DNA from: Methylobacterium sp. E-005 | GTDB taxonomy: Bacteria > Pseudomonadota > Alphaproteobacteria > Rhizobiales > Beijerinckiaceae | Assembly (NCBI RefSeq): GCF_022829725.1 | Contig: NZ_JAKSYG010000097.1 | Span: forward strand, 1-64,000 | Direction of reading: 5' to 3' | DNA length: 64,000 nucleotides | Part shown: piece by piece, positions 42,961 through 50,653 of the stretch | Numbering within the stretch: position 1 is the stretch's first letter | Layout: each line of letters starts with the position of its first letter | Notes under the pieces: generated by a model | The model's input: only the letters and a program-made list of their open reading frames with translations | Told to the model about the DNA's origin: nothing | Database searches by the model: none | Translations under genes and position numbers: made by a program

Positions 42961-45117
42961 TCAGAAATCCGCGTGCAGCCGCGAGGCGAAGAAGTGGGCC
43001 GGGCCGCGGTCGCGGTTGTAGCCGGGGTTGTTGATGAACTGATAGTCGAAGGTCAGGGTCACGAACTTGGTCAGGTTCAGGGCGTAGTAGGTCTCCAGCG
43101 CCCGCTCGGTGCCGTAGTTGAGCCGTCCGTCGCCGATCAGCAGCCCGTAGAAACCCGCCGCGAAGGCCGCCCGGTGCGAGGGCGACAGCCCGTTCATCGC
43201 GGTGCCGATCCCGATCGTGTCGTCCGGCCGGTCCCAGGCCTTGCCCTTCAGCGATAGGCCGCCCGAGAAACTCTGGTCGATATCGGTGAACGAGATGTTC
43301 TCCGTGCGTCCGTCGTTCAGGCTGGCCCGGGCGAACAGGCCGAGTTCGGGCGTCAGCGCCTGTTCCAGGTTGATGTAGCCGCCGGTCTTCCGGCGCGGGC
43401 GCCGGGTGGCCGCCGCGGCGTCGTTGATGTCGTTGAAGGCGCCGAGCTGCGTCAGCGACACCACCTCCCGGTTGTTGGCGGAGACGCCGACATTCGAGAA
43501 GATTCCGAAGCGCAGCTTGCCCGGCTGGTCCAGCCCCGGCAGGACGTAGCGCTGCTCGAACTCGGCGTTGAGCCCGGCGCGGCGGAACACCCGCGGATCG
43601 AGCACGTCGCTCGACGGTTCCTTGGGCACCTGCGTGTAGGCGGCCCGGATCGCGAACTCGGGCCGGTTGTACTCGGCGTAGACGCCCTGCGTGAAGCCCG
43701 GCAGGTTGGCCGGGAAGTCCCAGGCCGAGGAGCCCCAGAGCGACCAGTTGAAGAAGTCCACCCGCGGATCGTGCGCGTAGATGTTGCCGTCGAAGAAGTC
43801 GCCCAGCGCGAACTTGCCGGCGATCAACGTGATCCGCTCGGCATCGTAGCGGGTCGCGACCTGGTTCGGCCCGTCCGGCACCTCCACGGTCTCGCCGCCG
43901 AGATTGATCGTCTGCTTCACGTAGTAGCGGTTCGAGCGCAGCTTCGGGAACGGGGCGCCGGCCTTCTGCGCCTCGCCGTTGACGAAGCCGGCCACGCCCA
44001 GCGTCCGCGACAGGCCGAAGCCCTGGCTAAATTCCGGATTGTAGTAGAGCTCCGTGGTATCGGTGAGCTTGAGCCCAAGGAAGATCGTGGCCGTGGTGGT
44101 CTGCCGGGCCTGATGCGGAAGCAGGCTCTGGGCCCCCTCGTAGGGCGAGCGGAAGCCCGGCACCCCCTGCGCGATCAGGGTGGTCTGCCCGTGCAGCGAG
44201 AAGCGGCCGGTATCGCCGTTGTCGGGATCGTGCGGGGCGGTCTCGTCGGGGTCTGGCGGCACCCGCAGCCCGTCCGGGAACCACATCAGCCGCAGGAACA
44301 TCTGGTTCGAGGTAAAGCTCGCCCGGGTCGAGACCGGGCCGCCCTGGTCTCCGGGCACCACGCCCAGCGGGAAGCGCCGGCTGCCGCCGAGATCGATGTA
44401 GCGGTAGTCGATCCCGAGGGCGAGATGGTCGCTGACGGCGTATTGCACCCCCGCGCCGAGGGTGAAGCCGAGATAGCCGAGCTCCCGCCGCGCTGTAGTC
44501 TCGCCACCCGTGTCGAGATCGGGATAGGTCGCGAGGAAGCGTGCATTGGCGCCAGCGAGGCCGAAGGCGCCGTAGATCAGGTAGCGTTCGAAACTGTAGC
44601 CGAGCCGCGCCCGCAGGGTGCCGTAGAGTTCGGTCTTGGCGCGCACGATGTTGAAGGCCGGGTCCACGTCCCCGTAGCCGAAGCCCGCGATGGTCGAGGG
44701 GACCGGCCGCTTCAGGTTGGCCGCATCGAGACTGGCCTCGACGCCGTAGACCCAGGGGCCCGTCTGCCAGTTCCAGCCCGCGAACAATCCGCCGACCGCC
44801 GTGGTGGCGTTCCGCCCCTGGTCGCTGCGGCCCGTCGAATCGCCGCTCTTGAACGCCGGCACCGGCCGCCCGCCGATCGTGGTCGGACCGAAGGTATAGG
44901 CCCCGTAGGAACCGCCCGCGCTGCCCTCGAGTCCGAGATAGCCGCCCGACCAGTCGGTGTAGGCGGACGCCTCCGCTGCCGGACGCTGTACTGCTAGGTC
45001 GGCTGCGCGCGCGGAGGCGATGAGCACAGGCGCCAGCAGGAGAATCGCTGCCTGAGTCAGCGCCGGGATTCGGGGATGGGATCTCGCTTGAGCCAAGGGT
45101 GCGGGACGGATTCTCAT
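42961..45117 (-). CDS. Double beta-barrel outer-membrane protein: OmpA-like barrel plus carbohydrate-porin domain
   Basis: A 718-residue outer-membrane protein with signal peptide MRIRPAPLAQARSHPRIPALTQAAILLLAPVLIASARA. Residues about 55-295 look like a small OmpA/RopB-type barrel (WSGGYLGLEGSAGGSYGAYTFG, ARLGYSFERYLIYGAFGLAGANARF, LGFTLGAGVQYAVSDHLALGIDYRYIDLG, FLRLMWFPD). A Pro/Asp-rich linker follows, then about 400 residues resembling the OprB/AlgE-like carbohydrate-porin family, including ATIFLGLKLTDTTELYYNPEFSQGFGLS, VYAEYNRP and a C-terminal aromatic residue in LHADF. It is divergent from the ftr iron operon. The ATG at 45117 starts the signal peptide; the frame is open further upstream. 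The role is unknown; metal or substrate entry next to an iron permease is inference. Confidence 0.8.
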   Translation of the reverse strand: MRIRPAPLAQARSHPRIPALTQAAILLLAPVLIASARAADLAVQRPAAEASAYTDWSGGYLGLEGSAGGSYGAYTFGPTTIGGRPVPAFKSGDSTGRSDQGRNATTAVGGLFAGWNWQTGPWVYGVEASLDAANLKRPVPSTIAGFGYGDVDPAFNIVRAKTELYGTLRARLGYSFERYLIYGAFGLAGANARFLATYPDLDTGGETTARRELGYLGFTLGAGVQYAVSDHLALGIDYRYIDLGGSRRFPLGVVPGDQGGPVSTRASFTSNQMFLRLMWFPDGLRVPPDPDETAPHDPDNGDTGRFSLHGQTTLIAQGVPGFRSPYEGAQSLLPHQARQTTTATIFLGLKLTDTTELYYNPEFSQGFGLSRTLGVAGFVNGEAQKAGAPFPKLRSNRYYVKQTINLGGETVEVPDGPNQVATRYDAERITLIAGKFALGDFFDGNIYAHDPRVDFFNWSLWGSSAWDFPANLPGFTQGVYAEYNRPEFAIRAAYTQVPKEPSSDVLDPRVFRRAGLNAEFEQRYVLPGLDQPGKLRFGIFSNVGVSANNREVVSLTQLGAFNDINDAAAATRRPRRKTGGYINLEQALTPELGLFARASLNDGRTENISFTDIDQSFSGGLSLKGKAWDRPDDTIGIGTAMNGLSPSHRAAFAAGFYGLLIGDGRLNYGTERALETYYALNLTKFVTLTFDYQFINNPGYNRDRGPAHFFASRLHADF

Positions 45118-45470
45118 GCGACTCACAGCAACAATATAGCTTTTGCTAAAACCTGCTTCACGTCCGCGCAAGCCGTGGCGTGCCGAGCGGCGAACGCAGT
45201 GTCGCACGTGCGGCATGGCTGCTTCCGACCCTTCGCCACGTTCTCGGCCGTTAGCGTGGCCGTTGCATGACGATCCCGAGATCGCTGCAGCGGTCAAGAT
45301 CCGGTCGGCCACAGCGCGGCGAAAAGTCTTCGCTGCTACAGATTACAATCAGCCGGGTGTGAGATTGAGACTGAGAAATACAGCGCCGGCATGCCGAAAG
45401 GCTATCAGATTAGAATTGTTATTATTTGATGGTGGTGCGAATCCTGTTTGAACTTCTCGCGCGAGAGTCT
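45118..45470. other. Regulatory region between the porin and ftr iron-uptake operon
   Basis: About 350 bp without a supported gene. It is AT-richer than its neighbours, especially near both starts. On the porin side is TAGC-TTTT-GCTA (45137-45148). On the ftr side is TTAGAATTGTTATTA (45410-45424), which resembles the alphaproteobacterial Irr box. Both promoters of the divergent genes must lie here. Confidence 0.5.
45410..45424. promoter_or_regulatory. Irr-box (ICE)-like site upstream of the ftr operon
   Basis: TTAGAA-TTG-TTATTA compares with the Irr iron-control element core TTAGAA-N3-TTCTAA: the left half matches fully and the right half in four of six bases. It lies 46 bases before the assumed ftrA start. 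Irr is the main iron regulator in many alphaproteobacteria, so this is plausible, but the match is by eye and one half is weak. Confidence 0.45.
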
Positions 45471-46046
45471 ATGTGCGGAGGCATGCGCGCCTCACCCGCC
45501 CCATCGCTTCTCCGCGGCCTTGCCGTGGCCGTCGCCCTCGTGACCGCGGGGGCCGCCGCGGCCAAGGAAGTGCCGATCGGCCCGCACGTGACCCGCAACG
45601 GGCTGGAGGTCGCGGCCGTCTATCTGCAGCCGATCGAGATGGAGCCCGCCGGCATGATGCGCGACGCCGCGCAGTCGGACCTCCACCTCGAGACCGATAT
45701 CCGGGCCGCCAAGGACAACCGCAACGGCTTCGCCGAGGGCGACTGGGTGCCGGCCCTCGACGTGCGCTTCGAGGCGGTGAAGCTCGACGGCGACAAGCCG
45801 ACCGACCAGAAGGTGTCGGGGATGCTGATGCCGATGGTCGCCAATGACGGGCCGCATTACGGCGACAACGTCAAGCTGTTCGGCCCCGGCCGCTATCGCC
45901 TCAAGGTCACCGTTGCGCCCCCCGGGAAGGACAGCCATTTCGGGCGGCACGTCGACAAGGAAACCGGGGTCGGGCCGTGGTTCGAGCCCTTCGACGTCGT
46001 GCAGGACTTCACCTTCGCCGGCGTCGGCAAGAAGGGTGCCTACTAG
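45471..46046 (+). CDS. ftrA: Periplasmic iron-binding protein P19 (FtrA)
   Basis: A 191-residue periplasmic protein of the P19/Tp34 family. A signal peptide (about residues 1-30, ending TAGAAAA) precedes the mature domain, which starts KEVPIGPHVTRNGLEVAAVYLQPIEMEP. Likely metal ligands are His and Met in IEMEP, SDLHLETDIRA, LMPMVANDGPHYGDNV and DSHFGRHVDKETG, the hallmarks of copper/iron-binding P19. It is the first gene of a four-gene unit with a cupredoxin, a polyferredoxin and an FTR1 permease, as in Bordetella and Brucella FtrABCD ferrous iron uptake. The start is uncertain between 45429, 45471 and 45483. Confidence 0.88.
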   Translation: MCGGMRASPAPSLLRGLAVAVALVTAGAAAAKEVPIGPHVTRNGLEVAAVYLQPIEMEPAGMMRDAAQSDLHLETDIRAAKDNRNGFAEGDWVPALDVRFEAVKLDGDKPTDQKVSGMLMPMVANDGPHYGDNVKLFGPGRYRLKVTVAPPGKDSHFGRHVDKETGVGPWFEPFDVVQDFTFAGVGKKGAY

Positions 46047-46062
46047 GTTTCCGGAGGTTTTT

Positions 46063-46404
46063 GTGTCCCGCCTGCTGCGCCGCGCCGCAATCGCTGCCCT
46101 GCTCCTCACCGCCGCCGCGGCCGGTCCCGTGCGGGCGGACGAGATGCCGGTGATCAAGGTGGAGATGCGTGACGGCGTGATCCTGCCGGCGGTGATCGAG
46201 GTGCCGGCCAACACCCGGTTCAAGCTGGAGATCTCGAATACCGGGCAGTCGCCCGTCGAGTTCGAGAGCACGGAACTCAAGCGCGAGAAGGCGCTGGCCG
46301 CCGGTTCGACCTCGGCGATCGTGTTCCGGACCCTCGATGCCGGCACCTATCAGGTGTTCGACGACTTCCATCCCGACGCCAAGGCCACCCTGGTGGCCAA
46401 ATGA
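46063..46404 (+). CDS. ftrB: Periplasmic cupredoxin-domain protein (FtrB)
   Basis: A 113-residue protein. A signal peptide (SRLLRRAAIAALLLTAAAAGPVRA) is followed by a small cupredoxin-like beta domain: VIKVEMRDGVILPAVIEVPANTRFKLEISNTGQSPVEFES, then AIVFRTLDAGTYQVFDDFHPDAKATLVAK. The usual type-1 copper Cys is missing; the C-terminal FHPDA loop has a histidine, and the protein may bind metal in another way, as the EfeO-type cupredoxin domains do. The GTG has CCGGAGG 5 bases upstream. ftrA ends 16 bases before, and the ATG of the next gene overlaps the stop. The role is probably iron oxidation or handover. Confidence 0.85.
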   Translation: MSRLLRRAAIAALLLTAAAAGPVRADEMPVIKVEMRDGVILPAVIEVPANTRFKLEISNTGQSPVEFESTELKREKALAAGSTSAIVFRTLDAGTYQVFDDFHPDAKATLVAK

Positions 46405-47834
46405 GCGTGTCGACGGCAGCGCCGGCTTCCCTCTCCATAGCGTCCGGCCCCGCCCGGCGGACCTGGGTCGACGCGCGGCTCGCCGCGTTCGGCGACGCGA
46501 TGCGCCGCTATGGCTGGGTGATCCGGTCGGTGCAGTGGCTGATCATCGCCGTCTACGCGGTGCTGGTGATCGTGCCCGCCCTGCTGCCGCTGCCCGGCAA
46601 CGCCGCCCATATCTGGACCAATCTGACGCTCGCCGCCCAGTTCGCCTTCTGGGGGATCTGGTGGCCGTTCGTGCTGCTCAGCATGGTGCTGGTCGGCCGG
46701 GCGTGGTGCGGCATCCTCTGCCCCGAGGGGGCGCTGAGCGAGTTCGCCAGCCGCTGGAGCCGTGGCTACGCGGTGCCGCGCTGGATCACGTGGCAGGGCT
46801 GGCCGTTCCTGGCCTTTGCCGGCACCACGGTCTACGGCCAGATGACCAGCGTGTACGGCTATCCGAAGCCGGTTCTGGCGGTGCTCGGCGGCTCGACGCT
46901 CGCGGCGATCGTGGTGGGGCTGCTCTACGGGCGCAACAAGCGGGTCTGGTGCCGCTACCTCTGCCCGGTCAACGGCGTGTTCGCGGTGCTGTCGAAGCTC
47001 GCCCCGATCAGCTTCCAGGTCGACCGCGCCGCCTGGGCGGCCTCGCCGAAGCCTGCCCGGGGCAGCAAGGCGTTCAACTGCGCGCCGCTCGTGCCGGTGA
47101 AGACGATGCGCGGCGCCGGGGCCTGCCACATGTGCGGACGGTGCAGCGGCCATCGCGGGGCGGTGCGCCTCGCCCTGCGTTCGCCCAACCACGAGATCGT
47201 GCACGTGGCCGGCACCGAGCCGGATCTCAACCAGACCGTGCTGATCCTGTTCGGCATGCTGGCCCTGGCGGTGGGCGCGTTCCAATGGTCGGCGAGCCCC
47301 TGGTACGTCGACGCCAAGCAATGGGCCGCGACCTGGCTCATCGACCATGGGATCACGTGGCCGCTGGAGATGTCGGCCCCCTGGTTCGTGCTGACGAACT
47401 ACCCCGACCGCAGCGACGTCATGACCCTGCTCGATGGCGGGCTGCTCCTGGCCTATATCGGCGCGGCGACGGTGATCCTCGGGCTGGCCCTGTCGGGGAT
47501 CGTGGCGCTGGCGACCCTGTCCCTCGGGGGCTGGTCGCTCCGGCGCTTCCACCACCTGACGCAGACGCTGATCCCGGTGGCGGGCTGCGGCGTCTTCTTG
47601 GGGCTCTCGGCGCTGACCGTCACGTTCCTGCGCGGCGACGGCATCGTGATCCCCCATGTGGCCGAGATGCGCGCGGGGCTGCTCGCCGGGGCCAGCCTGT
47701 GGAGCGTCTGGCTCGCATGGCGGGTCGCCGGGCTCGACGCCGCCAGGGTCCGACGGGCGGCCGCCACAGTCTGCATCGCCGGTGCGGCCGCCCTGTCGGT
47801 CGTCAACTGGGTGCTCATGTTCTGGATCTGGTAG
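46401..47834 (+). CDS. ftrD: Membrane polyferredoxin (4Fe-4S binding protein, FtrD/NapH-like)
   Basis: A 477-residue inner-membrane protein. About seven hydrophobic segments are visible, including WVIRSVQWLIIAVYAVLVIV and FAFWGIWWPFVLLSMVLVG. Cysteine motifs typical of NapH-type membrane ferredoxins are WCGILCPEGALSEF (about residues 101-114), VWCRYLCPVNGVF (about 182-194), and CHMCGRCSGHRG (about 242-253). The family passes electrons across or along the membrane; in FtrABCD systems it is thought to re-reduce iron after import. The ATGA overlap with ftrB shows translational coupling. The gene is followed by the FTR1 permease 49 bases later. Confidence 0.88.
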   Translation: MSVSTAAPASLSIASGPARRTWVDARLAAFGDAMRRYGWVIRSVQWLIIAVYAVLVIVPALLPLPGNAAHIWTNLTLAAQFAFWGIWWPFVLLSMVLVGRAWCGILCPEGALSEFASRWSRGYAVPRWITWQGWPFLAFAGTTVYGQMTSVYGYPKPVLAVLGGSTLAAIVVGLLYGRNKRVWCRYLCPVNGVFAVLSKLAPISFQVDRAAWAASPKPARGSKAFNCAPLVPVKTMRGAGACHMCGRCSGHRGAVRLALRSPNHEIVHVAGTEPDLNQTVLILFGMLALAVGAFQWSASPWYVDAKQWAATWLIDHGITWPLEMSAPWFVLTNYPDRSDVMTLLDGGLLLAYIGAATVILGLALSGIVALATLSLGGWSLRRFHHLTQTLIPVAGCGVFLGLSALTVTFLRGDGIVIPHVAEMRAGLLAGASLWSVWLAWRVAGLDAARVRRAAATVCIAGAAALSVVNWVLMFWIW

Positions 47835-47883
47835 CGCGGTCCGCGCGCCCTCTCGCAACACCTCGCAATCTCTGGAGACCGCC

Positions 47884-48708
47884 ATGATCGGCGCCTTCGT
47901 CATCGCCTTCCGCGAAGTCATCGAGGCGGGCCTCATCATCTCGATCGTGCTGGCGGCGACCCGCGGCATTCCCGGCCGGATGCGCTGGGTGCTGCTCGGC
48001 ATCGCGGGCGGGCTCGCGGGCGCCGGTCTGGTGGCGCTGTTCGCGGAAAAGATCTCCGATGCCTTCGAGGGCAGCGGGCAGGACATCCTGAACGCGGCGG
48101 TGCTGATCGTCGCGGTGCTGCTGCTGGTCTGGCACAACACCTGGATGAGCAAGCACGGCAAGGAGCTGGCGGGCGAGTTGCGCGCGGCCGGCGCCGCGGT
48201 GCGCTCGGGCGAGCGCGAGGCCGCCGCCCTCTCGATCGTGATCGGCGCCGCGATCCTGCGCGAGGGCGCAGAGCTGGTGCTGTTCCTCTACGGCCTCGTG
48301 GCCTCGGGCACCTCGGGGGCGGATATCCAGTTCGGCGCGGTGGCCGGCATCGGCGCGGGGGCGCTGCTCTCGGCGGTGACGTATTTCGGGCTCGCCTCTA
48401 TCCCGAGCCGCTACGTGTTCTCGGTGACGAGCGTGCTGATCATCTTCCTGGCCGCGGGCCTCGCCGCGCAGGCCGCCCAGTTCCTGGCCAATGCCGGTGT
48501 GGTCGACGTCCTCGGCCACACCCTGTGGAACAGCTCGGGCGTGATTGCCGAGAATTCCTGGCCGGGCCGTATCCTGCACGCGCTCGTCGGCTACACCGAC
48601 CGGCCGACCGCCCTGCAGGGACTGGTCTACGTCGCCACCATCGCGGTCATGGTCGTGCTGATGCAGTGGAGCGCTGCCGACAAGCGGCGCGCCGTGCGGC
48701 CTGCCTGA
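47884..48708 (+). CDS. ftrC: FTR1-family iron permease (FtrC)
   Basis: A 274-residue inner-membrane permease with about seven helices. The two REGLE-type iron motifs are present as FREVIEAGL (residues 9-17) and LREGAELVLFLYG (about 124-136), whose glutamates bind ferric iron. Hydrophobic segments include WVLLGIAGGLAGAGLVALF and SVTSVLIIFLAAGLAAQAAQFL. The start ATG at 47884 is supported by GGAGACC upstream. As last gene of the unit, order ftrA-ftrB-ftrD-ftrC, it provides the channel for iron delivered by the P19 and cupredoxin proteins. Confidence 0.92.
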   Translation: MIGAFVIAFREVIEAGLIISIVLAATRGIPGRMRWVLLGIAGGLAGAGLVALFAEKISDAFEGSGQDILNAAVLIVAVLLLVWHNTWMSKHGKELAGELRAAGAAVRSGEREAAALSIVIGAAILREGAELVLFLYGLVASGTSGADIQFGAVAGIGAGALLSAVTYFGLASIPSRYVFSVTSVLIIFLAAGLAAQAAQFLANAGVVDVLGHTLWNSSGVIAENSWPGRILHALVGYTDRPTALQGLVYVATIAVMVVLMQWSAADKRRAVRPA

Positions 48709-48737
48709 TGCTGCGGCGACAGGTATCATAGGGGATT

Positions 48738-48858
48738 CCAAAGGGCTGAAGCCCTTTGGTGGGGTGCCGGGGCAAAGCCCCGGCGTACGGCCTCGGCCGC
48801 CAGCAGGGCTCTGCCCTGCACCCGCAAAAGGTCCCGGTCCTTTTGAATCCGGGACCTT
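48738..48858. repeat. Mosaic of four GC-rich hairpins, probable dispersed intergenic repeat
   Basis: Four hairpins stand in tandem: CAAAGGGC-TGAA-GCCCTTTG (48739-48758), GCCGGGGC-AAA-GCCCCGGC (48766-48784), CAGGGC-TCT-GCCCTG (48804-48818), and AAGGTCCCGG with CCGGGACCTT (48828-48858). Such assemblies occur between genes in Methylobacterium genomes, but copies elsewhere cannot be seen from this window. The last hairpin followed by TTTT on the minus strand could terminate the gene at 48872. Confidence 0.6.
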
Positions 48859-48871
48859 CGATGGAGCGTGC

Positions 48872-49348
48872 TCAGGCCTGCGCGGCCCATTTCGTCGCGT
48901 CGGCCGGCTTCTGCTTGTAGATCGTCCAGGCGAAATCGACGTGCAGCTCCGTGGCGACGTCATCGCCCTGATGCGCCAGCAATTCGAAATGCTTGGGCTT
49001 CCGGCGCGGCACGTCGGTCACCGTCCAGCCCTTGGCTGCCGCTGCGGCAAGCGCCCGCGTGGGGTCAGCCGGACCGTCAGGTCGCGCCGGACCCGGCGGG
49101 TGGTGGGGCTTCTTGTGCTCGATCAGCACCGGCGCGCGGCCCTCGGCGGCGATCCGCGTGACCTTGATCTCCGAGGGGCGACGCTCGCCCTCCAGGCTGA
49201 CGCGCAGGCCGGATGCGAGCGGGAACGCGTCCGCACCCTTGGGGCCGAGATCGGCGAGATGTGTCGTCCCGTCCGCTTCCAACGTGAAGCGGTGCGCGAA
49301 GACGTGCTGGATGGTGCCCGACAGGGCGGTGGTCTCGTGATGCGGCAT
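48872..49348 (-). CDS. Hypothetical protein with palindrome-containing promoter
   Basis: A 158-residue soluble protein with no signal or membrane segment. The first ~75 residues look beta-rich (TALSGTIQHVFAHRFTLEADGTTHLADLGPKGADAFPLASGLRVSLEGERRPSEIKVTRI), reminiscent of a small RNA/DNA-binding or OB-like fold, but this is only an impression. A Pro/His-rich linker follows, then a C-terminal region KGWTVTDVPRRKPKHFELLAHQGDDVATELHVDFAWTIYKQKPAD. I do not recognise the family. The start has GGAGAAG upstream. The promoter contains the 32-bp palindrome at 49379. Confidence 0.6.
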   Translation of the reverse strand: MPHHETTALSGTIQHVFAHRFTLEADGTTHLADLGPKGADAFPLASGLRVSLEGERRPSEIKVTRIAAEGRAPVLIEHKKPHHPPGPARPDGPADPTRALAAAAAKGWTVTDVPRRKPKHFELLAHQGDDVATELHVDFAWTIYKQKPADATKWAAQA

Positions 49349-49378
49349 GATCTTCTCCGTAGAGCGCCCAACCGCAGG

Positions 49379-49410
49379 CGCTTTCGATATATCGAATTAT
49401 ATCGAAAGCG
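49379..49410. promoter_or_regulatory. 32-bp perfect palindrome, probable operator
   Basis: CGCTTTCGATAT (49379-49390) is the exact reverse complement of ATATCGAAAGCG (49399-49410), around the 8-bp centre ATCGAATT. It is strikingly AT-rich in a very GC-rich context. It lies 31 bases upstream of the start codon of the gene at 48872-49348, where it would overlap the promoter, and ends 2 bases before the sulfurtransferase stop. No T-run follows on either strand, so it looks like a repressor site rather than a terminator. Confidence 0.65.
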
Positions 49411-49412
49411 TG

Positions 49413-50261
49413 TCAAGGCGTACCGGTCGCCACCGTCCGGTTCGGGTCGGCGCCCCATTCGGACCAGGAACCGTCATAGAGGCCGCGGGCGGGCCGGCCC
49501 ATCGTCTCCAGGGCCAGCGCGATGATCGCCGCAGTCACCCCGGAGCCGCAGGTGGTCAGGATCGGCCGGTCCGGATCGACGTTGTTCTCCGAGAAGACGG
49601 CCGCCAGCTCCTCCGGGCTCTTCATCCGGCCGTCGCGCTGCAGCGCCGCGTAATGCAGGTTGCGGGCGCCCGGCATGTGGCCCGGGCGGACGCCGGGGCG
49701 TGGCTCCGGCTCCTCGCCGCGGAACCGCGTCGCCGAGCGGGCATCCACAACCTGGGACGAGCCGCTCGCCAGGGCGCGGGCGACGTCATCCGCATCCGCC
49801 ACCGCGCCGTGGTCGAGCCGGGCGGTGAAGTGCCGGCGCTCGCGCGGGTGCGGCTCACCCTCTTCGGTGGGGTAGCCCGCCGCGGTCCAGGCCGGCAGCC
49901 CGCCATCCAGCACCAGGGCGTCGCGCACCCCGAAGGCCTTGAGCATCCACCAGACCCGCGGCGCGGAGAACAGGCCCATCCCGTCGTAGACCACGATCTG
50001 CTGGCCGTCGCCGACGCCGAGCGCCCGCATCCGCGCGGCGAAGACCTCCGGACGGGGCAGCATGTGTGGCAGGCTCGACTCGGTGTCGCTCATCGCGTCG
50101 AGGTCGAAGCGCCGGGCGCCGGGGATATGGGCCGCGCGGAACTCAGCCTCCGGGTCGCGGCCGGCCGCCGGCAGATACCAGGAGGCGTCGAGGACCACGA
50201 GATCGGGGGCGGTGAGGCGGTCGTGCAGCCAATCGGGTGACACGAGGGGCGCGTGGGCCAT
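49413..50261 (-). CDS. sseA: 3-mercaptopyruvate sulfurtransferase
   Basis: A 282-residue enzyme with two rhodanese domains that transfers sulfur from mercaptopyruvate to a thiol or cyanide. The N-terminal domain has VVLDASWYLPAAGRDPEAEFRAAHIPGARRFDLD; the linker and second domain include VYDGMGLFSAPRVWWMLKAFG, VVDARSATRFRGEEPEPRPGVRPGHMPGARNLHYAAL, and the active loop CGSGVTA near residue 235, whose CGSG is typical of MST rather than thiosulfate sulfurtransferase (CRxG). The ATG at 50261 is chosen; the frame runs further upstream without similarity. Confidence 0.92.
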   Translation of the reverse strand: MAHAPLVSPDWLHDRLTAPDLVVLDASWYLPAAGRDPEAEFRAAHIPGARRFDLDAMSDTESSLPHMLPRPEVFAARMRALGVGDGQQIVVYDGMGLFSAPRVWWMLKAFGVRDALVLDGGLPAWTAAGYPTEEGEPHPRERRHFTARLDHGAVADADDVARALASGSSQVVDARSATRFRGEEPEPRPGVRPGHMPGARNLHYAALQRDGRMKSPEELAAVFSENNVDPDRPILTTCGSGVTAAIIALALETMGRPARGLYDGSWSEWGADPNRTVATGTP

Positions 50262-50653
50262 AGGCAGATCCGGCTCTGGTCGCGGGAGCCCGCACAAAAC
50301 CACAGGTCGATCCGGCTTGCACGCCCGGGCGGGAACCGATTCGGAGGGTTCACGACGTTTCGTTAGCCCGACGAATGCCAATCGAATCGGCGTTGTAGCG
50401 GCCAGCTACGCATCCCGCACCGTGCTCCGATGCAACGCGTGCAGGTTGGTCTTGTTTTAAATTGCTGTAACCCCAGTTACGACAACAAGATGACGCTGAT
50501 CGCGCCGGCCGAGCAGGCTTGCGTCAGGCGAGCCGACCCGGATGCCCTCCCTTTGGATGCGCCCGGGGTCGCCGTCGGAGCGGTGTCCCACCCACGTGTC
50601 TGCCGGGGCCTCAGGCCTCACCGAGCAGGAAGATTATTGAGCCGATCGACACC
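50262..50653. other. Intergenic region between sseA and the GcrA-like gene
   Basis: About 390 bp between divergent genes. An AT-richer spot near 50450-50490 holds TTGTTTTAAATTGCTGTAACCCCAGTTACG, including the small dyad GTAAC-CCCA-GTTAC, and may carry the promoter of the downstream gene, which would then have a leader of about 160 nt. No further gene is supported. Confidence 0.4.

Noticed and set aside
42244-43257. 337-codon plus-strand open frame over lipB and the porin end
   Set aside because: It overlaps the well-supported lipB in another frame and the porin in antisense; Arg/Pro/Gly-rich shadow.
45137-45148. TAGC-TTTT-GCTA as a second Irr box on the porin side
   Set aside because: It is a short palindrome with a different core and spacing from the ICE consensus, so it is mentioned but not called a regulator site.
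49347-50240. 297-codon plus-strand open frame across the palindrome and the sulfurtransferase
   Set aside because: It is antisense to the clear rhodanese-domain gene and starts inside the unknown gene's promoter; no family pattern is visible.
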